NCBI GenBank assembly: GCA_035771165.1
Contig: JAWNZC010000351.1
Location: 9,197,501 to 9,261,500, forward strand
DNA length: 64,000 bases
Direction: 5' to 3'
Source of the DNA: Paragorgia papillata
Lineage: Eukaryota; Cnidaria; Anthozoa; Scleralcyonacea; Coralliidae
Shown here piece after piece: positions 41,787 to 54,900 of the stretch. The notes beneath the pieces are model-generated. The model saw only the letters and a list, made by a program, of their open reading frames with translations. It searched no databases and had not been told where the DNA came from. A program made the position numbers and the translations under genes. The first letter of the stretch is position 1. Each line of letters starts with the position of its first letter.

Positions 41787-43249
41787 TTACTTCTTCACAA
41801 CAAACTTAATCTTACAGTTGTTAAACACTGGATTTGTCCAAAATTGATTCATGCCACAATCAGTCTGGCGATCACATTCAGGTATAACAATATTGCCTAC
41901 TACATCATCCCGTATGGTTTCGCCAAATAAACTATCACCAGGGGTGTCGCCAAATAAAATATCAGCCAGGTTCTCAGGTTCAGGTATTGGAATATTGGCT
42001 AGTACATCATCTGGTATCGTTTCCTCAAATAAATCACTAATCGGCAAGTCCTTCTTCTGACGAGTATCAATGCTTGGCCCTAAAACTTCACTCACCATAT
42101 CGAGCTGATTTGTACTCGCCTTCTGATAGGAAAAGAGGGTATTCGATCTGTGGCCTGTCCGTTCGCGTGCCAGCTTCTCCTCGACTGAATTCTGGAATAA
42201 TCTGCTGCACATGTTATCCGCAAACTATGAGCCGTTTTTCTTTCCAAACCAGCCTTTTGGCACAACTCCGGTAAAATCTTGTTTAAAGTGCATACACCTA
42301 TTGCACTATTTTCGTATGCAAGCTTCCCACTCCTATGTGGTCGTAAATAGAAACTAGTAATTGTCAGGTCCTTCAATCCACCGTGAAACGTTTTTGAAAG
42401 ACTTTCATCGAAAATAATGAAATTATCTTGGATAATTATATTACATTTTCTAAGCAATCTATGCTCACCAGCCCGCAGACCAAAAATTTTCCCGTTATAA
42501 AAATAAATCGTATAAAGTAACGACTCAGCTGTTGCGGCTCCTAATAGTCCTTTCTCCCAGAGTAGAGTCTCCTCTTCGGCTGTAATTTCTTTGCGATCCT
42601 CTTTCTTCGATGCTACCGCGATGCCACTTTTTGTCGCATTCTTCATCTCTGCATCTAATGTTTTACGAAATAAAGCAAACCTGAAATCCAAGCAACAATT
42701 AGCATTCAATAACTTTACGCACGTTCTGGTTGCCCCGTCCTCAACAGCGCGACGTTTATTCAAAGTCACCTATTGATTAACAAGAAATTCACAAATTATT
42801 CAATCCCTACCTACTCACCTTCTCTCGCCTTTCGCCAAAATATTGACTCCATTCTCTCCCTTTAAGTCCAGTAAATGGCGATTGATTCCACATATCAGCA
42901 AGTACAAACTTTTCGGCGGGTACCGTTCGCCATTCTGCTTCGCAACTTCGGTAATGAACTTACACAACCAGAAGTTTACAGTATACGTAGTCATTTCATG
43001 TATAGGAACAGTTAAATCCTGTACATTAGCTAAAACCACTCCCTCAAAGCCAACAGTCTCTTGTATTGCTCTCTTGTTCGAGCGAGTCGACTGCCATACT
43101 TCAAAAACCTTTAATGCCCATTTGGTATTATAGACAGTGTTTTTAGGTGTTGCTTCTGCAAGTAAACACTTTTCTTCTTCTGCAGTTTTTGCCGCACGAA
43201 AACGTTGCATTGACATCTTTACTGCAACCACGTTAACTTTGAAATGCAA
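41787..43249 (-). pseudogene. Crypton-type tyrosine recombinase gene (one intron, one frameshift)
   Basis: Exon 1 is 43249-42819 and exon 2 is 42680-41787, separated by a 138-bp GTGAGT...TTTCAG intron that joins GERR to FALFRKTLDAEMK in frame. The N-terminal part resembles the SAM-like DNA-binding domain (ERYPPKSLYLLICGINRHLL). The C-terminal part has the tyrosine recombinase set: R in FGLRAGEHRLL, K in SKTFHGG, HSLR, TGHRS and Y in FSYQKAST. This matches the recombinase family shared by Cryptons and KCTD1/ZMYM-like proteins. A one-base loss near 42206-42208, right after HSLRITCA, breaks the frame before TGHRS. The tail carries a repeated acidic motif (ETIPDDV / ETIRDDV). The element termini are not evident. 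Confidence 0.8.
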
Positions 43250-43383
43250 TAAACGAGTGCATAACTTGTAAATTCAAATTAGACCATCGCTAGAGTACCA
43301 AGGGGAATATAACTCTCTATACATACGTAATTATTCATTATAGTACTATTGTGAACTGTCGTTCATCAATAATTTCACAAGTA

Positions 43384-43486
43384 AGATAAAATACTCGCGG
43401 CCGATCTGTATGGGCATTAACAATGGCTCGCGCTACGCGCTCGCCATTGTAAATGCCCATACAGATCGGCCGCTCGTATTTTATCT
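43384..43486. repeat. Near-perfect palindrome
   Basis: AGATAAAATACTCGCGGCCG ... CGGCCGCTCGTATTTTATCT; middle CAATGGCTCGCGCTACGCGC then TCGCCATTG. About 50-bp arms, only a few mismatches. Confidence 0.75.
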
Positions 43487-43489
43487 ATT

Positions 43490-44248
43490 ACTTAAGAAGT
43501 ACCATCACTGACAATAAATCGATTTAACCGATACAAAATTCGGACATTACGAATAGAAACTCATACCACGATGTTGTCGAGGTTCCCATCTTTACAGTTA
43601 GTTTTTCTTGAGAGTCACTGAGCTGCCATCTTGGATCCGCCATAGTGGTCACGAATCCAAGCTATATCTCCTATATCCATGGTAGTATTAAATGCCAGAA
43701 TACTTCGTTTTCAAGTGCTATAAATTAAATATACTGACCAGTCACAGAAGACACAGGCTCTGGGTACGATAGGTGGTTTTCACTGTGGCGTCACAAAATT
43801 CTAAAATATTTATTATAAACCTTCGTAGTTGATTGTTTTATATACGTTGTAGATTGTTATTACGAGTCTTCTCGGAAAATTTTAAGTCGATACAACCATT
43901 CATTCTAGAGTTATAGAGTTTTGAATTATATTATTGCTGACGTCAGCATGATTTTCATATGTCGTTAAAACCAATTTGTACACACAATTGAACATATACA
44001 ATGCTTGGTTAAGCTTGAGAAGTGATGTCTAATCCATTAATTTGATGTGCAATCTAAAGATCCTGATTGAAACTACACTTTATATGAGCACTCGTTTTTT
44101 GTCCGCCATATTTGTGTACCTCAAAGACGCCACTAGGTACACAAATATGGCGGCCAAAATATGGAATAAAATAGGTATTTCTTTACTATTCTTTAAATAC
44201 GTAAACGTTGTTTGTGCTTTATTGAGCTTGAGTCGGGTTTATACTCCG
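43490..44248. other. Intergenic 3' of gene 2
   Basis: Includes the likely 3' UTR and AATAAA (minus) at 44223-44218. At about 44100-44160 an inverted pair TGTCCGCCATATTTGTGTAC / GTACACAAATATGGCGGCCA marks a small MITE-like repeat. Confidence 0.5.
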
Positions 44249-44418
44249 CTATATCTGTTCGGGATTGTGTAGTTTACCAAGCTCTATCGTTTCATCTGCA
44301 CTGGAACACAATGGCCGACTAGCACAGCATCCAAAACAAACTCTCAATACGGCCAAGACTATGGAGATAATAAAAACAGCACCACCCAATCCAGCACCGT
44401 AAACCCATGGCTTAACAC
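44249..44418 (-). CDS. CUB/sushi gene exon B11 (transmembrane helix and stop)
   Basis: Enters phase 1 after CTCTATAG. Reads GVKPWVYGAGLGGAVFIISI then VLAVLRVCFGCCASRPLCSS, ADETIELGKLHNPEQI and TAG at 44251-44249. A single hydrophobic helix plus a Cys-rich juxtamembrane stretch (possible palmitoylation) and a short acidic tail: type I topology. Confidence 0.85.
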
Positions 44419-47400
44419 CTATAGAGAGTAAACAAACACAACATTTATATAACTATTCTAAGATTTTGTTTCAAAACAAAACAAAACAAAACAAAACAAA
44501 ACAAAACAAAACAAAACAGAACAAAACAAAACAAAACAGAGCAGAGCAGAGCAAAACAAATCAAATCAAAGTAAATCAAAACGAAACGAAACAAAAAAAC
44601 GAAAAAAGCAAAATAAAATAAAACAAAACAAAACAAAACAAAACAAAACAAAACGAAACACATGGTAGAAATGAGAAATAGAACTGTCTGTCTGTTTGTC
44701 TGTCTGTCTAAGCCAAAAAGTTCTGGGTAAGAGGTTGTCTGTCCGTCCGTTTTTCCTTCTTCGCTTCGCATCCTTCCTTCGTTCAGTGGTAGCTACCTGA
44801 ATCATCTTTATCCTTTGGTGGACGTTTTTTACAAATTGGTGGCGACGCGGAATAATTACCAAAAGACGTGCACGTAATTACATTCTGACCAATCATATCC
44901 TCGTCCCACTTCAAACAGTAAAATTTCACATTAACTCCAACATGTATTAAGTTCTTGCTTGCACCAAGAGCAAGCCATTCCAGAGATGAGTTAGAGGACA
45001 CGCCTGGAAAACATTAAAGAGAAAACACTAACAAAATTATTTAACGGGAAGGTCTATACCTAAACTGGGCAAAAATTGTTGATTCACATGATACACGAAT
45101 GTTGCTATTAGTAACCAAGCTGTCAAAAAGGCCACATGCTGTAAATGACTAAGATGCAGTTAAGAAAAGATATTAGACCGGGCAGAATCTGGGAAAATGT
45201 ACATATCAAAGATGGTTGAGGCATTTAATGTTTACGGCTGGAAAACAACTGTCTTAGACGTATTTATACGTTCTAAATCGATATAGGGGTTTGTCCAGCT
45301 GGATTTTCAACGGTTAATCCATTAACTTGACAAATAAAAAATGGCCGCCATCGAAACATAAAAAATTCATTTTTTGTCATATCTTTGGTACCAAACATTG
45401 TAAGAACTTAAATAAAACATCTTTTTGTATGTTTTTGTATTTTTGTATCTTTTTGTTATGCAGTGACCAAATGAGCTTCATAATGAATGGGAAATCACAA
45501 CTGTATGAATTTTTGCATATACGGCAACTGCTTCTGTAGCTCAGTCGGTAGAGCGTTGGTCTAGATATTCAGAGGTCGCGGGTTCAATTCCCAGCCGGAG
45601 CCCTTGGAGTTGTATTTTTCGCAACTGGTATTTTTCGCAACTGGTCCTCCAACACATTTACTACACCTTACTACACCTTACATCCATAATTCATAATAAT
45701 AATAACAACGATTAAAATAAAGCATATTAATGTTAATATTCTTAATTTAATTATTAATAAAACTGCTTATAAACATATATAACGGTGCAGACTTAATTAT
45801 CTTTTCTATGACCAAAGTTATGTTAAATTTGTGTGGAGTGACATTTACATATGGTTATGTGTGTGGAGTGTTACATTACTAATTGTGTGTGGAGGACCAC
45901 TTGGTTAGTTCATGTACCATCAGGTAGAATGTTCCGACAATCGTGGCCATGCTTGTGACATTTGCAAGCTTCAATGCACGGTAAGCGTGTTTTCCTGCAG
46001 CTACAGAGCTGCATCGACATGACATGATGTCTGAGCATGCTTTTGGGATGGGAGGTAGAGAGAGAAGTCGTGGTACTAACTGGCCATCCTTGCGATCCCA
46101 ACCCTGTTATCTGTTACCGTGGGAAGAATTGGAGAAGGCACGTAGGCTTGAATCCAGACACTGGCTTGGTGTCCCATGCAGATGGCTCATGTTGCTGTGG
46201 TAATGCTTGAAGACACGCAAGGCCGTCTTCTTGTCGTGACTAATGAGTTGGGGAAACACTGTCACATCCAGTGATTGGGTGGAAAGCTAGTATTGCTGAT
46301 ACTTGGTCGATGGGTACTTGACGACGAATATCATGTACTGGGATATATTTCGGATGTTTTTGTGCCAGCTTTCATCAGCAGAGTCGTACATCCCATTTTG
46401 CCATAGTGAGCGAGCAGCAACAGAAGAGCATCTGTGTCGGTACTGACACAACCATTGTCTCCAAATGAGCATGGATACAGTGCAAAATTAGACGTGTATC
46501 AGCTAACTCGTGGTCGTCTCAAGCGTAGACAAGTCTAGTGTTGGGTCTGATGACTTGACGATAGTAGCTTCGGTGAATCCGCCAGTGACAACCACTGCTT
46601 GACCACTAGGGCTGTGATCGATCAGATAGTTGGACAGTAACAAGGCAAGATCTGCTTTGTTATGACATAAATTGAATTTTTCATGTTTCGGTGGCGGCCA
46701 TTTTTGATTTGTCAAGTTTATGGATTAACCGTTGAAAATACAGCTGGGCAAACCCCCTATATCGATTTAGAACATATAAATACGTCTAAGAAAGTTGTTT
46801 GCCAGCCGTAAACATGAAATTCCTCCACCATTGACATTTTTTGAAAATTGACCTAGTCTATATCTGGTTATGCAATACATAGACTTGTGTTATTTCATAG
46901 TCAATCGAGATATGGTCTGGAAACTCAGCTAAAGTCTTTGGTTTATCTTTTTGTTCGCCTTTATGCATTTTTGTGCACGGTGCACGGTCAGTGAACACAT
47001 TGTATTTTAGTATAATGAACGAATTGTCTAATAGCAACGTTTCAGTTCAATCACTCAACCGTGCTATTTAAATATTAATCAACCTAAAACAAAGGATGTG
47101 CACGGTGTAAGTAAGGTACGGTTCAACATAAAATCCCAGCTCATTATAGGCGCTTTGAAGTTTGCTGAGTTTCCAGACCACATCTCGATTGACTATGGTT
47201 ATTTCTTATTCAATTCATTAATAATCATAAAGAAATTTTAAATAGTGAATCTTCAATCAGGCGTTGTAAATCAGATACAAACTACATATACTAACAAGGT
47301 AAAAGTTTAAACCTTGTTAGTATATGTATATTATTATTTTCAGTATGGAGAATTCAATTATAAAACAGATACAAATTCGTCCTGATTTACACAAACTTTC

Positions 47401-50400
47401 TGATAGATTTTCTCATGCAGCTTAAACAGCTTATATCTCAAAAATTGTTGATAAATCTGAACAATGTGTCAATTGGACAAGTCGTATTAGCAACTATAAA
47501 TAATCTGTAAATAAAACTTACATGCGCACATTTTTGTAAATATTTAAGTGTCAAATGTATTTAGCTCACAGAACTAATTGGGGACAATGGGGCACTATAT
47601 ATATAACGTTGGTTTTACTGAGAAGGGAAACCAGAAACCCTCGAGGCACAGCTATAGTAACCAACAACTCTACTCACATGAAAGCAACATGGTCACTCAT
47701 CCAAGCCACTAACCCTACTGGACCGGGCTTTACTTCAGTGGTGAGAGGCAGCGCGCTAGAAGCACCTATCATGCACCTGTGCCCGAGAAACTACAAAAGA
47801 GCTACATGTCAATAAAATTTAAAACAATATTCGTGCATTCTGCACTGGTTCCACGTCGAAGTTTGAGATAATTGTTTTCTTTGTCCTCTTTTCAAAGATT
47901 GTAGCATTTGTCACAGCATTACATCTACAGAGATGACGTATTTCAGCGGACAACAGCAACCCTACAACCGATTGAGTTCTTCATATATAGATATTAAAGC
48001 ACGGAACAGACACTTTCTGTTTACTACGACAGAATTATACTGGAAATTCAAAATATCAATGACATATATTAACCCATTACCTCCTAGAGGCTCTCACTTG
48101 ACCAGTAAAATCGTCTGGCGTTAGAGTAAAATAACTACGACCCCTATATAGGGGGTTTAGAAAGAGAGGTGGGGTAGATATAGGCTCAGTTAACCGTTTG
48201 CTTCCTGGAAGCTCTCACTTGACGAGTAAAATCATCAGATCTGGCGTTAGACACAGTAAAATAACAAAACGGTAGTATATACGACCCCTGAGCCTCCGTC
48301 TCTGCTCCCCCTTACCCCCATGGGCGAGAAAAGGTTAAGAAAGAGAGGCTGGTGGGTAGATATAGGCTCAGTTAACCCTTTGCCTCATAGAAGCTCTCAC
48401 TTGACGAGTAAAATCATCAGATCTGGCGTGAGACACAGTAAAATAACAAAACGGTGGTAACGACCTACGAATTTTATATTTAATTTTATATTTATTTTAT
48501 AATTTTTATATTTTTCCTAATTGTTATTATAGCAAAACCCAAGGTACTTCATATATAGGCCTGTCCCCAACACAAATCCCAACCGAAAACATATGTCAGG
48601 ACAAAAATAACAAGCATACATAAAGTAAGATCCGTTATTTTCATTCAAATTAACTCACTGAACTCAAAAATATAATATATCACCCAAGCAACCTATTAGC
48701 GGGCGCCATAACCTATAGCTGGGACAGACGGGCAATGGCCCAACTAGAGAAGCAAGCGCGTTAACAGCAAACGCCATCCATGCTAGATCTATTCAGGCAT
48801 GACGAGAAGGGGGGTCAGCCTGGTCGTTAACCATGGCCCATGGTCGAAAGGGGCCCATTTTTAATGAAGCGAAGCAAAATAATACATTATCTGAACTGTT
48901 GACTGACGATAAATTCAGTTCTATAATAATCAACAACTGAAGTTTTAGTATAGATCATTACATTGCATTGAGTTCCTAAATCCTAATGATTTTATTACCG
49001 TCATATATAACACCGTTGCCAAACGTTTTGCGCATGCGCGACGTCCGAGCTCGTCCTCAAAAAAAGAGCGGGAAAACACTGAAATATTTGGACTTGTCCG
49101 ACACAAAAGTTAAAAATATAAGCATACTACGAAAAAGATAAGGTGGGTAATTTGTGCATGGCTTCTTTGTCAATATTGTAACATATTCAGAAATTACCCC
49201 TTCGTAATTTTCTTTACCCTTTTTTTAAAACACAAATGAATAGTCGAGTCTTACTTAGTCTTCACTGTCTGGTTGTTGTCGCCACGGCTAGTTCCCACTT
49301 CTCTTGCAATGTTTACTCTGCGAATTCACGCATGGGCAAACGTTTGGCAGCGATGTTCCTCTATATAGCCTTTTCAATTCACTACAATGGGTTCTTTTTA
49401 TGGTTTGATAAAATATGACAAACATGAAGGGGGGTAGGGGCCCACAGATAATTTTTGGTCAGGGGGCCAAAATTTCTCTCATTTGGCCCTGCTAGAATTA
49501 ATTCTCGATCCCAAACTAACTCTAAATGAATAAATGTAAATACATGCACGAGAATCTCGTATCAACCTTTATCCTTAACGTTACCTTATATATAACTTCA
49601 TGTAAATAGTATGTGGAGTGCAATACTCACTGGGTGGCTCACATCTCAGTAAGCAGTTAAGTGGTTTTGCTGGTGCCCAGTTTCCATTATACACACACAA
49701 ACGTTCCAAACTCTTTTGAGTAGTGTAAGGATAATCTTTATTGACGTAACCTTTGTCACACTCGTATGTAGTTTTCCAACCTTTAGAAAAAGCCAGAGAA
49801 ATATATATTCGTATTACTGGTTCCCACAACTCTCTATTCGTTGTTAGTACCAATCTCGTATACCTAGAGTCTGCGATTGTGTTAGAACAAACCAACTAGT
49901 CGACTATGACAAATCCCGTACTCTGATTGGCTGAGCTATTGACTGGTTTATATTAGTAGCAAAAGTTTCCCTTTATAAGTGCAAACCAATGGTAGAAAAC
50001 TAGCGTTTTGCTGTAGTTTTAGCTTGTTTCTTTAAAATAATATTTTGTCCGACCATAAGAATTATATTGTATGGAGACGCGGCGAACATCAAAGCGGTTA
50101 ACAATGAGCTACAATTTAGGTTGAGGGTGGCCAATATGGTGCACAATCTTTTGTTTTACGTTCATTAATATTTATAAAGCAACGTACGCTGCTATTGGTT
50201 GATTGCTTCATTATACCAAAAATACAATGTGTTCAGCAAGCGTTAAGGTGAAATAAGGTGCACAAACGTAAACAAAAACCTAGAACAAAGACTTTGGCCG
50301 CGTTTCCAGACAATATATTTCTAGGGACTATGGTCCCACTATATACTTGTTTATAATAAAACAATTAGACAACTCATCCTCGATCGTTGTCTATGAGCGA

Positions 50401-51890
50401 TAGTCAACTCGACTGCACCCTCTTCATTGACTCTCTGCTCATATACAGTGTGTATAAAAAAAACCCGGAACCTTAGAAAATGAATTAGTATTCTGTTCAA
50501 ACAACCTATTGTAGTAGTTTGAAAGCCCTAAACACCTCTGAGCCACGGATGCGTAAAAAACACGGTCTTATACACCTGGGAAATTAAGATAAAAAGTGTA
50601 TGCATGGTGAAAGTATTTAAAAGCTTTTTCTCTTCCTGTTTAACTTATGTGCTGATTAATTTATAACGCAACGCTTTTAGGGCTTTCAAACTACTACAAT
50701 AGGTTGTTTTAAAAGAATACTAATTCATTTTCTAAGGGTTCCGGGGTTTTTTTATACACACTGTACAACCACGATAACTCAGGCTCGTAGTCTAATTGTT
50801 GAATAAACAATAGAAGCCAAATATCAAAATTTGTTTGTTTATTAGTTTACTTACTATTTTAATAAGTCACTAACGTAATTGGCTCATGCTGTGTTAGTGC
50901 TCCTGAGCTGTTAGTTAAATATGCATCTTTTGTGTGTTCTTATCAGCTAAAATAATTAAATAAAAATCTTAACGACGCTAAACTTACCTGGTAACGTTAG
51001 ATTGCGAGATGCGTAAGAATTTGAATAGTTCAATGGCGTGCAGTATTTCACTAAAAGACAACCAAAAAGTTCCATTTGACTAATTAACACCTCAATTTGG
51101 TAAGTATAATTAATGTGTAGATGTTCTTTAAGCTATTTTTAATACTAATCTGAGAAAATTTTTGGTACAATTATAGAATATACCCGTCTAATTTCATAAT
51201 TTCATATGTTATTGTTAAGATCAGGTTGTGAGAATATTAGGAAAAAATTCACTATATATACAACTGTCTGTCGTGATTAACATCATGACAAACAACGAGC
51301 ACATTTTCTAACAGCGTTTCAATGTTAATAGTGTTTTCGGCCTGAAGTAGGTAAAGTCATTTTCGTATATAACTAGTACCCTATGGAACAATTTACCGGT
51401 TGAAATAAGGGAATCCAAAAATATTGTGTCTTTTAAAAAGTCTGTAAGCAAGCATACATTTTTGTAGCTACTGCAGGTTTTACCATATCATTGCAATCAT
51501 TGCATTATTATTATTATTATTATTATAGAATTAGATTCACTTTAAATGTTTTAGGTTTTTAGGATTATTTGTAAATATTATTAATGTATATATTAACTCA
51601 TACTTGTAATAATTTTTATGTCACGTTCACGTTTTTACGAGCTTTTCTTTAGCTCTTCGGTGATACGTGGGTAAATAAATTATTATTATTATTACTACTA
51701 TTACTACTACTATTATTACTACTATTATTATTACTATTAGTATTACTATTATTATTACTATTATTATTACTATTATTATTACTATTATTATTACTATTAT
51801 TATTACTATTATTATTACTATTATTACTATTATTATTACTATTATTATTACTATTACTATTACTATTATTACTATTATTACTATTATTAC

Positions 51891-51932
<42 letters not shown>

Positions 51933-54900
51933 AGTTTTTCGTTGTTTTTGCTGTACAAGCTGTCGTAAGTTAAACTCAGAGAAAAACTCTGAGCTCCAGA
52001 CGGGACTCGAACCCACAACCTTCCGAATGCCAGTCGGACGCTCTCACCAGTGAGCCACTGGAACCCAGATGGTAGACCGAGGTTGTTTTTCGATATTCAT
52101 ACCTGGGAACTAGTCAAACCGTACGTGTGTCACAAATACTTGTTGGGCTACAAGTCGCATTGTGTCAGTTTATTTTCAGTAAATGTTTTTCTTAACTTAC
52201 GACAGCCATCTTGCCGCAAAAACATACGAAAAAACTTTACCAACCCAAGCTGAAAACACTAATAACACACAAATGTTTTTCTATGTTAGTAGTGTTTTCA
52301 GGCTGAAGTAGGTAAAGCTTTTCGTTCGTTTTTGCTGTACAAGCTGTTGTAAGTAAAACTCAGAGAAAAACTCTGAGCTCCAGCCGGGACTCGAACCACG
52401 GACAACCTCCCAAATCCCAGCCGGACGCTCTCACCATAGAGACACTGTAACTCAAATGGTAGACCGACGTCCGGTTTCAGTTGCATAGTCAATTGAGAAA
52501 TGGTCTGGAAACCCAGACGGCCAACTTCAAAGCTCCCATAATAACGGCTGTGACTTTATGTTGGGATGGTCCTGACACCCACCCACCAGTGTCTGCATGA
52601 TTGGGTATTTAACTTTTTTATGTATGTTTTATTGATTGTCTTTTATTTTGTCCTCTTGTTGGTACTTCACCGAAATACTAATAAAAACAAACAGACTCTT
52701 TTGGTCATTTACTTTTGAACTACACGAGTATATAATCTGAACTGTTTACCTTGCGTTTCCATGGTGTACACAGCCTTGAAACGAAAGGAATTTCCTGAGC
52801 TGTAAACGTTGGGGGAAGCCGAGTATTCGACGGTCAGAACATTTTTCGACGAAACAATCACATGCGGCAAATCATTGATGGTGCGGTTTGTGTATCTTGC
52901 TGATTCGTGTGCAGAACTATTATTACCATCATAGATTGTCAGTGAGTCATCAGGGTAAGGCCAACGACCCCGAGATAGAGTCAGGTCTGTAAAATTCAGT
53001 TTCACGTGGCCGGAAGGAACATGCACGTGATACGTAACAAAAAGGTCATTCAGGTACGTTTGAGGCCAATGGGGTGTTTGGGGGTAATAAGGTGATGTGA
53101 GAACGCCGCTTGAACCTTGAAGTTTTACCGAGTAACCTAGAAAAGAAAAGTCAGATTTCAATCAAGATATACGAAGTCCACGTCCCACACTACACACGTC
53201 TCACACCACACACGTCCCACACCACACCCAATTTCACTCTCCATTTGTCCTTGACAGTTAATTGTTAAAAGAATCGCGGGCTTGTTTTTTCCCCCCGAGC
53301 AGAGCTCTGGTGCCAAGACATGTGGTCGATTATTATTCACTAAACAACACAGCTATACTAGTGATCAGCTGAAAAACGTCGTAAGCAAATTTCGATTGTT
53401 TCAGTTGTCGTTGCTTTGTATTCTGGCCTATTCGTTCGAGTAAGCGAGAAAACAAGGCAACGACAACTGAATTGAAGTCAACATCTCAGTTCTGTAGTCC
53501 TTCTGAGACAGACTGTCAAATATTCGATCTTGTCACTAGACCACTGCCATGCATGAAAGTTGAGAATTATTTTCTTTGCGAGGGCTCGAACTTGCCATGT
53601 TTACACAGGAGTCTGATTTGACAACAAATAAAATTGGCGCCAAAGACACGTTCGTAAGCGCCTGGGTACGAGATTGGACACAAATTATCATATTGTCGAC
53701 ACTTTACACGAGCCCGTGTCAAGTCAACTCGTGTTTACATGAAGAAATTGACCAAATTTCACACCTTCGCACCTCTCCAACCCTTTTCGGAGATGTCGCC
53801 CGCACTTACTTTGTGTCCAGCTGACCACTCTGGCAGATCTCCTGTGACAATCAGTGACAATCTCGAGCCCACAGTCTCCCCGCTTTTTGTCAGCTTTCCC
53901 GCTGGCGGAGAATAACTGTGGGCCCAAGATTGCCCCTGCAAAAGAGAGAGCCTCCTATATAGCCTCCTTACTCAGTGTTTATTTATTGACTTTATTCATT
54001 TTCATTTGCTGATACATGCAGAATCACCTTTTCCTTGCGAGCCTCGGCCTCAACAAATGTGGACTAATAAGTCTATGTCGACACTAATCCGTTTTCAAAC
54101 GAAAACGGAGACTTTTTGATACGGTTAAGCCTTTCGTCCACACTAATCCGGCGTCTTTGGTAACCGAAAACGCTCTCCAGAGTGGAGACATTCGAAGACG
54201 CCGTTGTTCTGCACCAGTGTGGACGACAAAAGCGATGCTTTTCGAAAACGCTGACGTCACGATGATCATGTGATCTGGGATCCAGTCACCCACGGCCTTT
54301 GCTCGGCGTTTTAATGTGGATGGCATACGTTTTCGATACGAGGTCTCCATTTTCGTTTGAAAACGGATTAGTGTGGACATTATATAAAAACGTAAAACTA
54401 TATTTTTGCTTACGGTGCTTGAATTCCTTGAAGGTAAGATTGAACTTGGCAAACGAGTTGAATTTTACATGTATCGGAAGGAGTCTCGCGTAATTGATAA
54501 TGATGTACTTAACACGACCAGAATCGGCTGGCATTAAAACGAATTTGGTTCTTGGTCCTTTGGTAACAGTAATGCGATCATTTCGTGGAATAAAAAGACT
54601 TCCAAATCGTAGTTCAACCGCACGGTATGGGACTCTGATAATAACGACACAAGACTTGTTTGCAGACGAGAAACTCCCAGACTTGTCAAAGTATTCCTCG
54701 ACACAAGAACCTAAAGAAAGCATATCACTCACATCATGCATGTATTCTTCTAAAAGAAAATGCTAAACTTATCAGGTAAGCGCGTTCATAAAACTTGTTT
54801 GCAGTCTCTTCTGCGCATCATCCGCCATCTTTGTTTTGTGAGTCTCAAAAAGACACAAGACATTCGTAGATAATTACAGTAGATAATTACATGAAGTACC

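Larger units (their letters stand above)
45165..46880 (-). mobile_element. Long-TIR DNA element with broken nuclease-like gene
   Basis: Inverted arms about 45185-45370 and 46665-46855 match over roughly 150 bp (shared TTTACGGCTGG, TTAGACGTATTTATA, CGGTTAATCCAT). The interior minus strand has a coding remnant split by frameshifts: ELADTRLILHCIHAHLE, VSTDTDALLLLLAHYGKMG, YIPVHDIRRQVPIDQVSAIL then AFHPITGCDSVS, and later CSCRKTRLPCIEACKCHKHG. These resemble an uncharacterised transposon-borne protein common in cnidarian-type genomes (PIN/FEN-like -DTD- and GCDS motifs with a Cys-rich end). That assignment is from memory of the family. Located in intron B9-B10. Confidence 0.6.

Noticed and set aside
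45530..45602. Functional tRNA-Ser(AGA) reading of the cloverleaf
   Set aside because: Anticodon stem mismatch, acceptor mismatch and absence of the long variable arm expected for tRNA-Ser; treated as tRNA-like.
51627..52016. Ile/Val-rich 129-aa frame, apparently membrane-like
   Set aside because: Translation of the ATT/ACT array plus a SINE tail.
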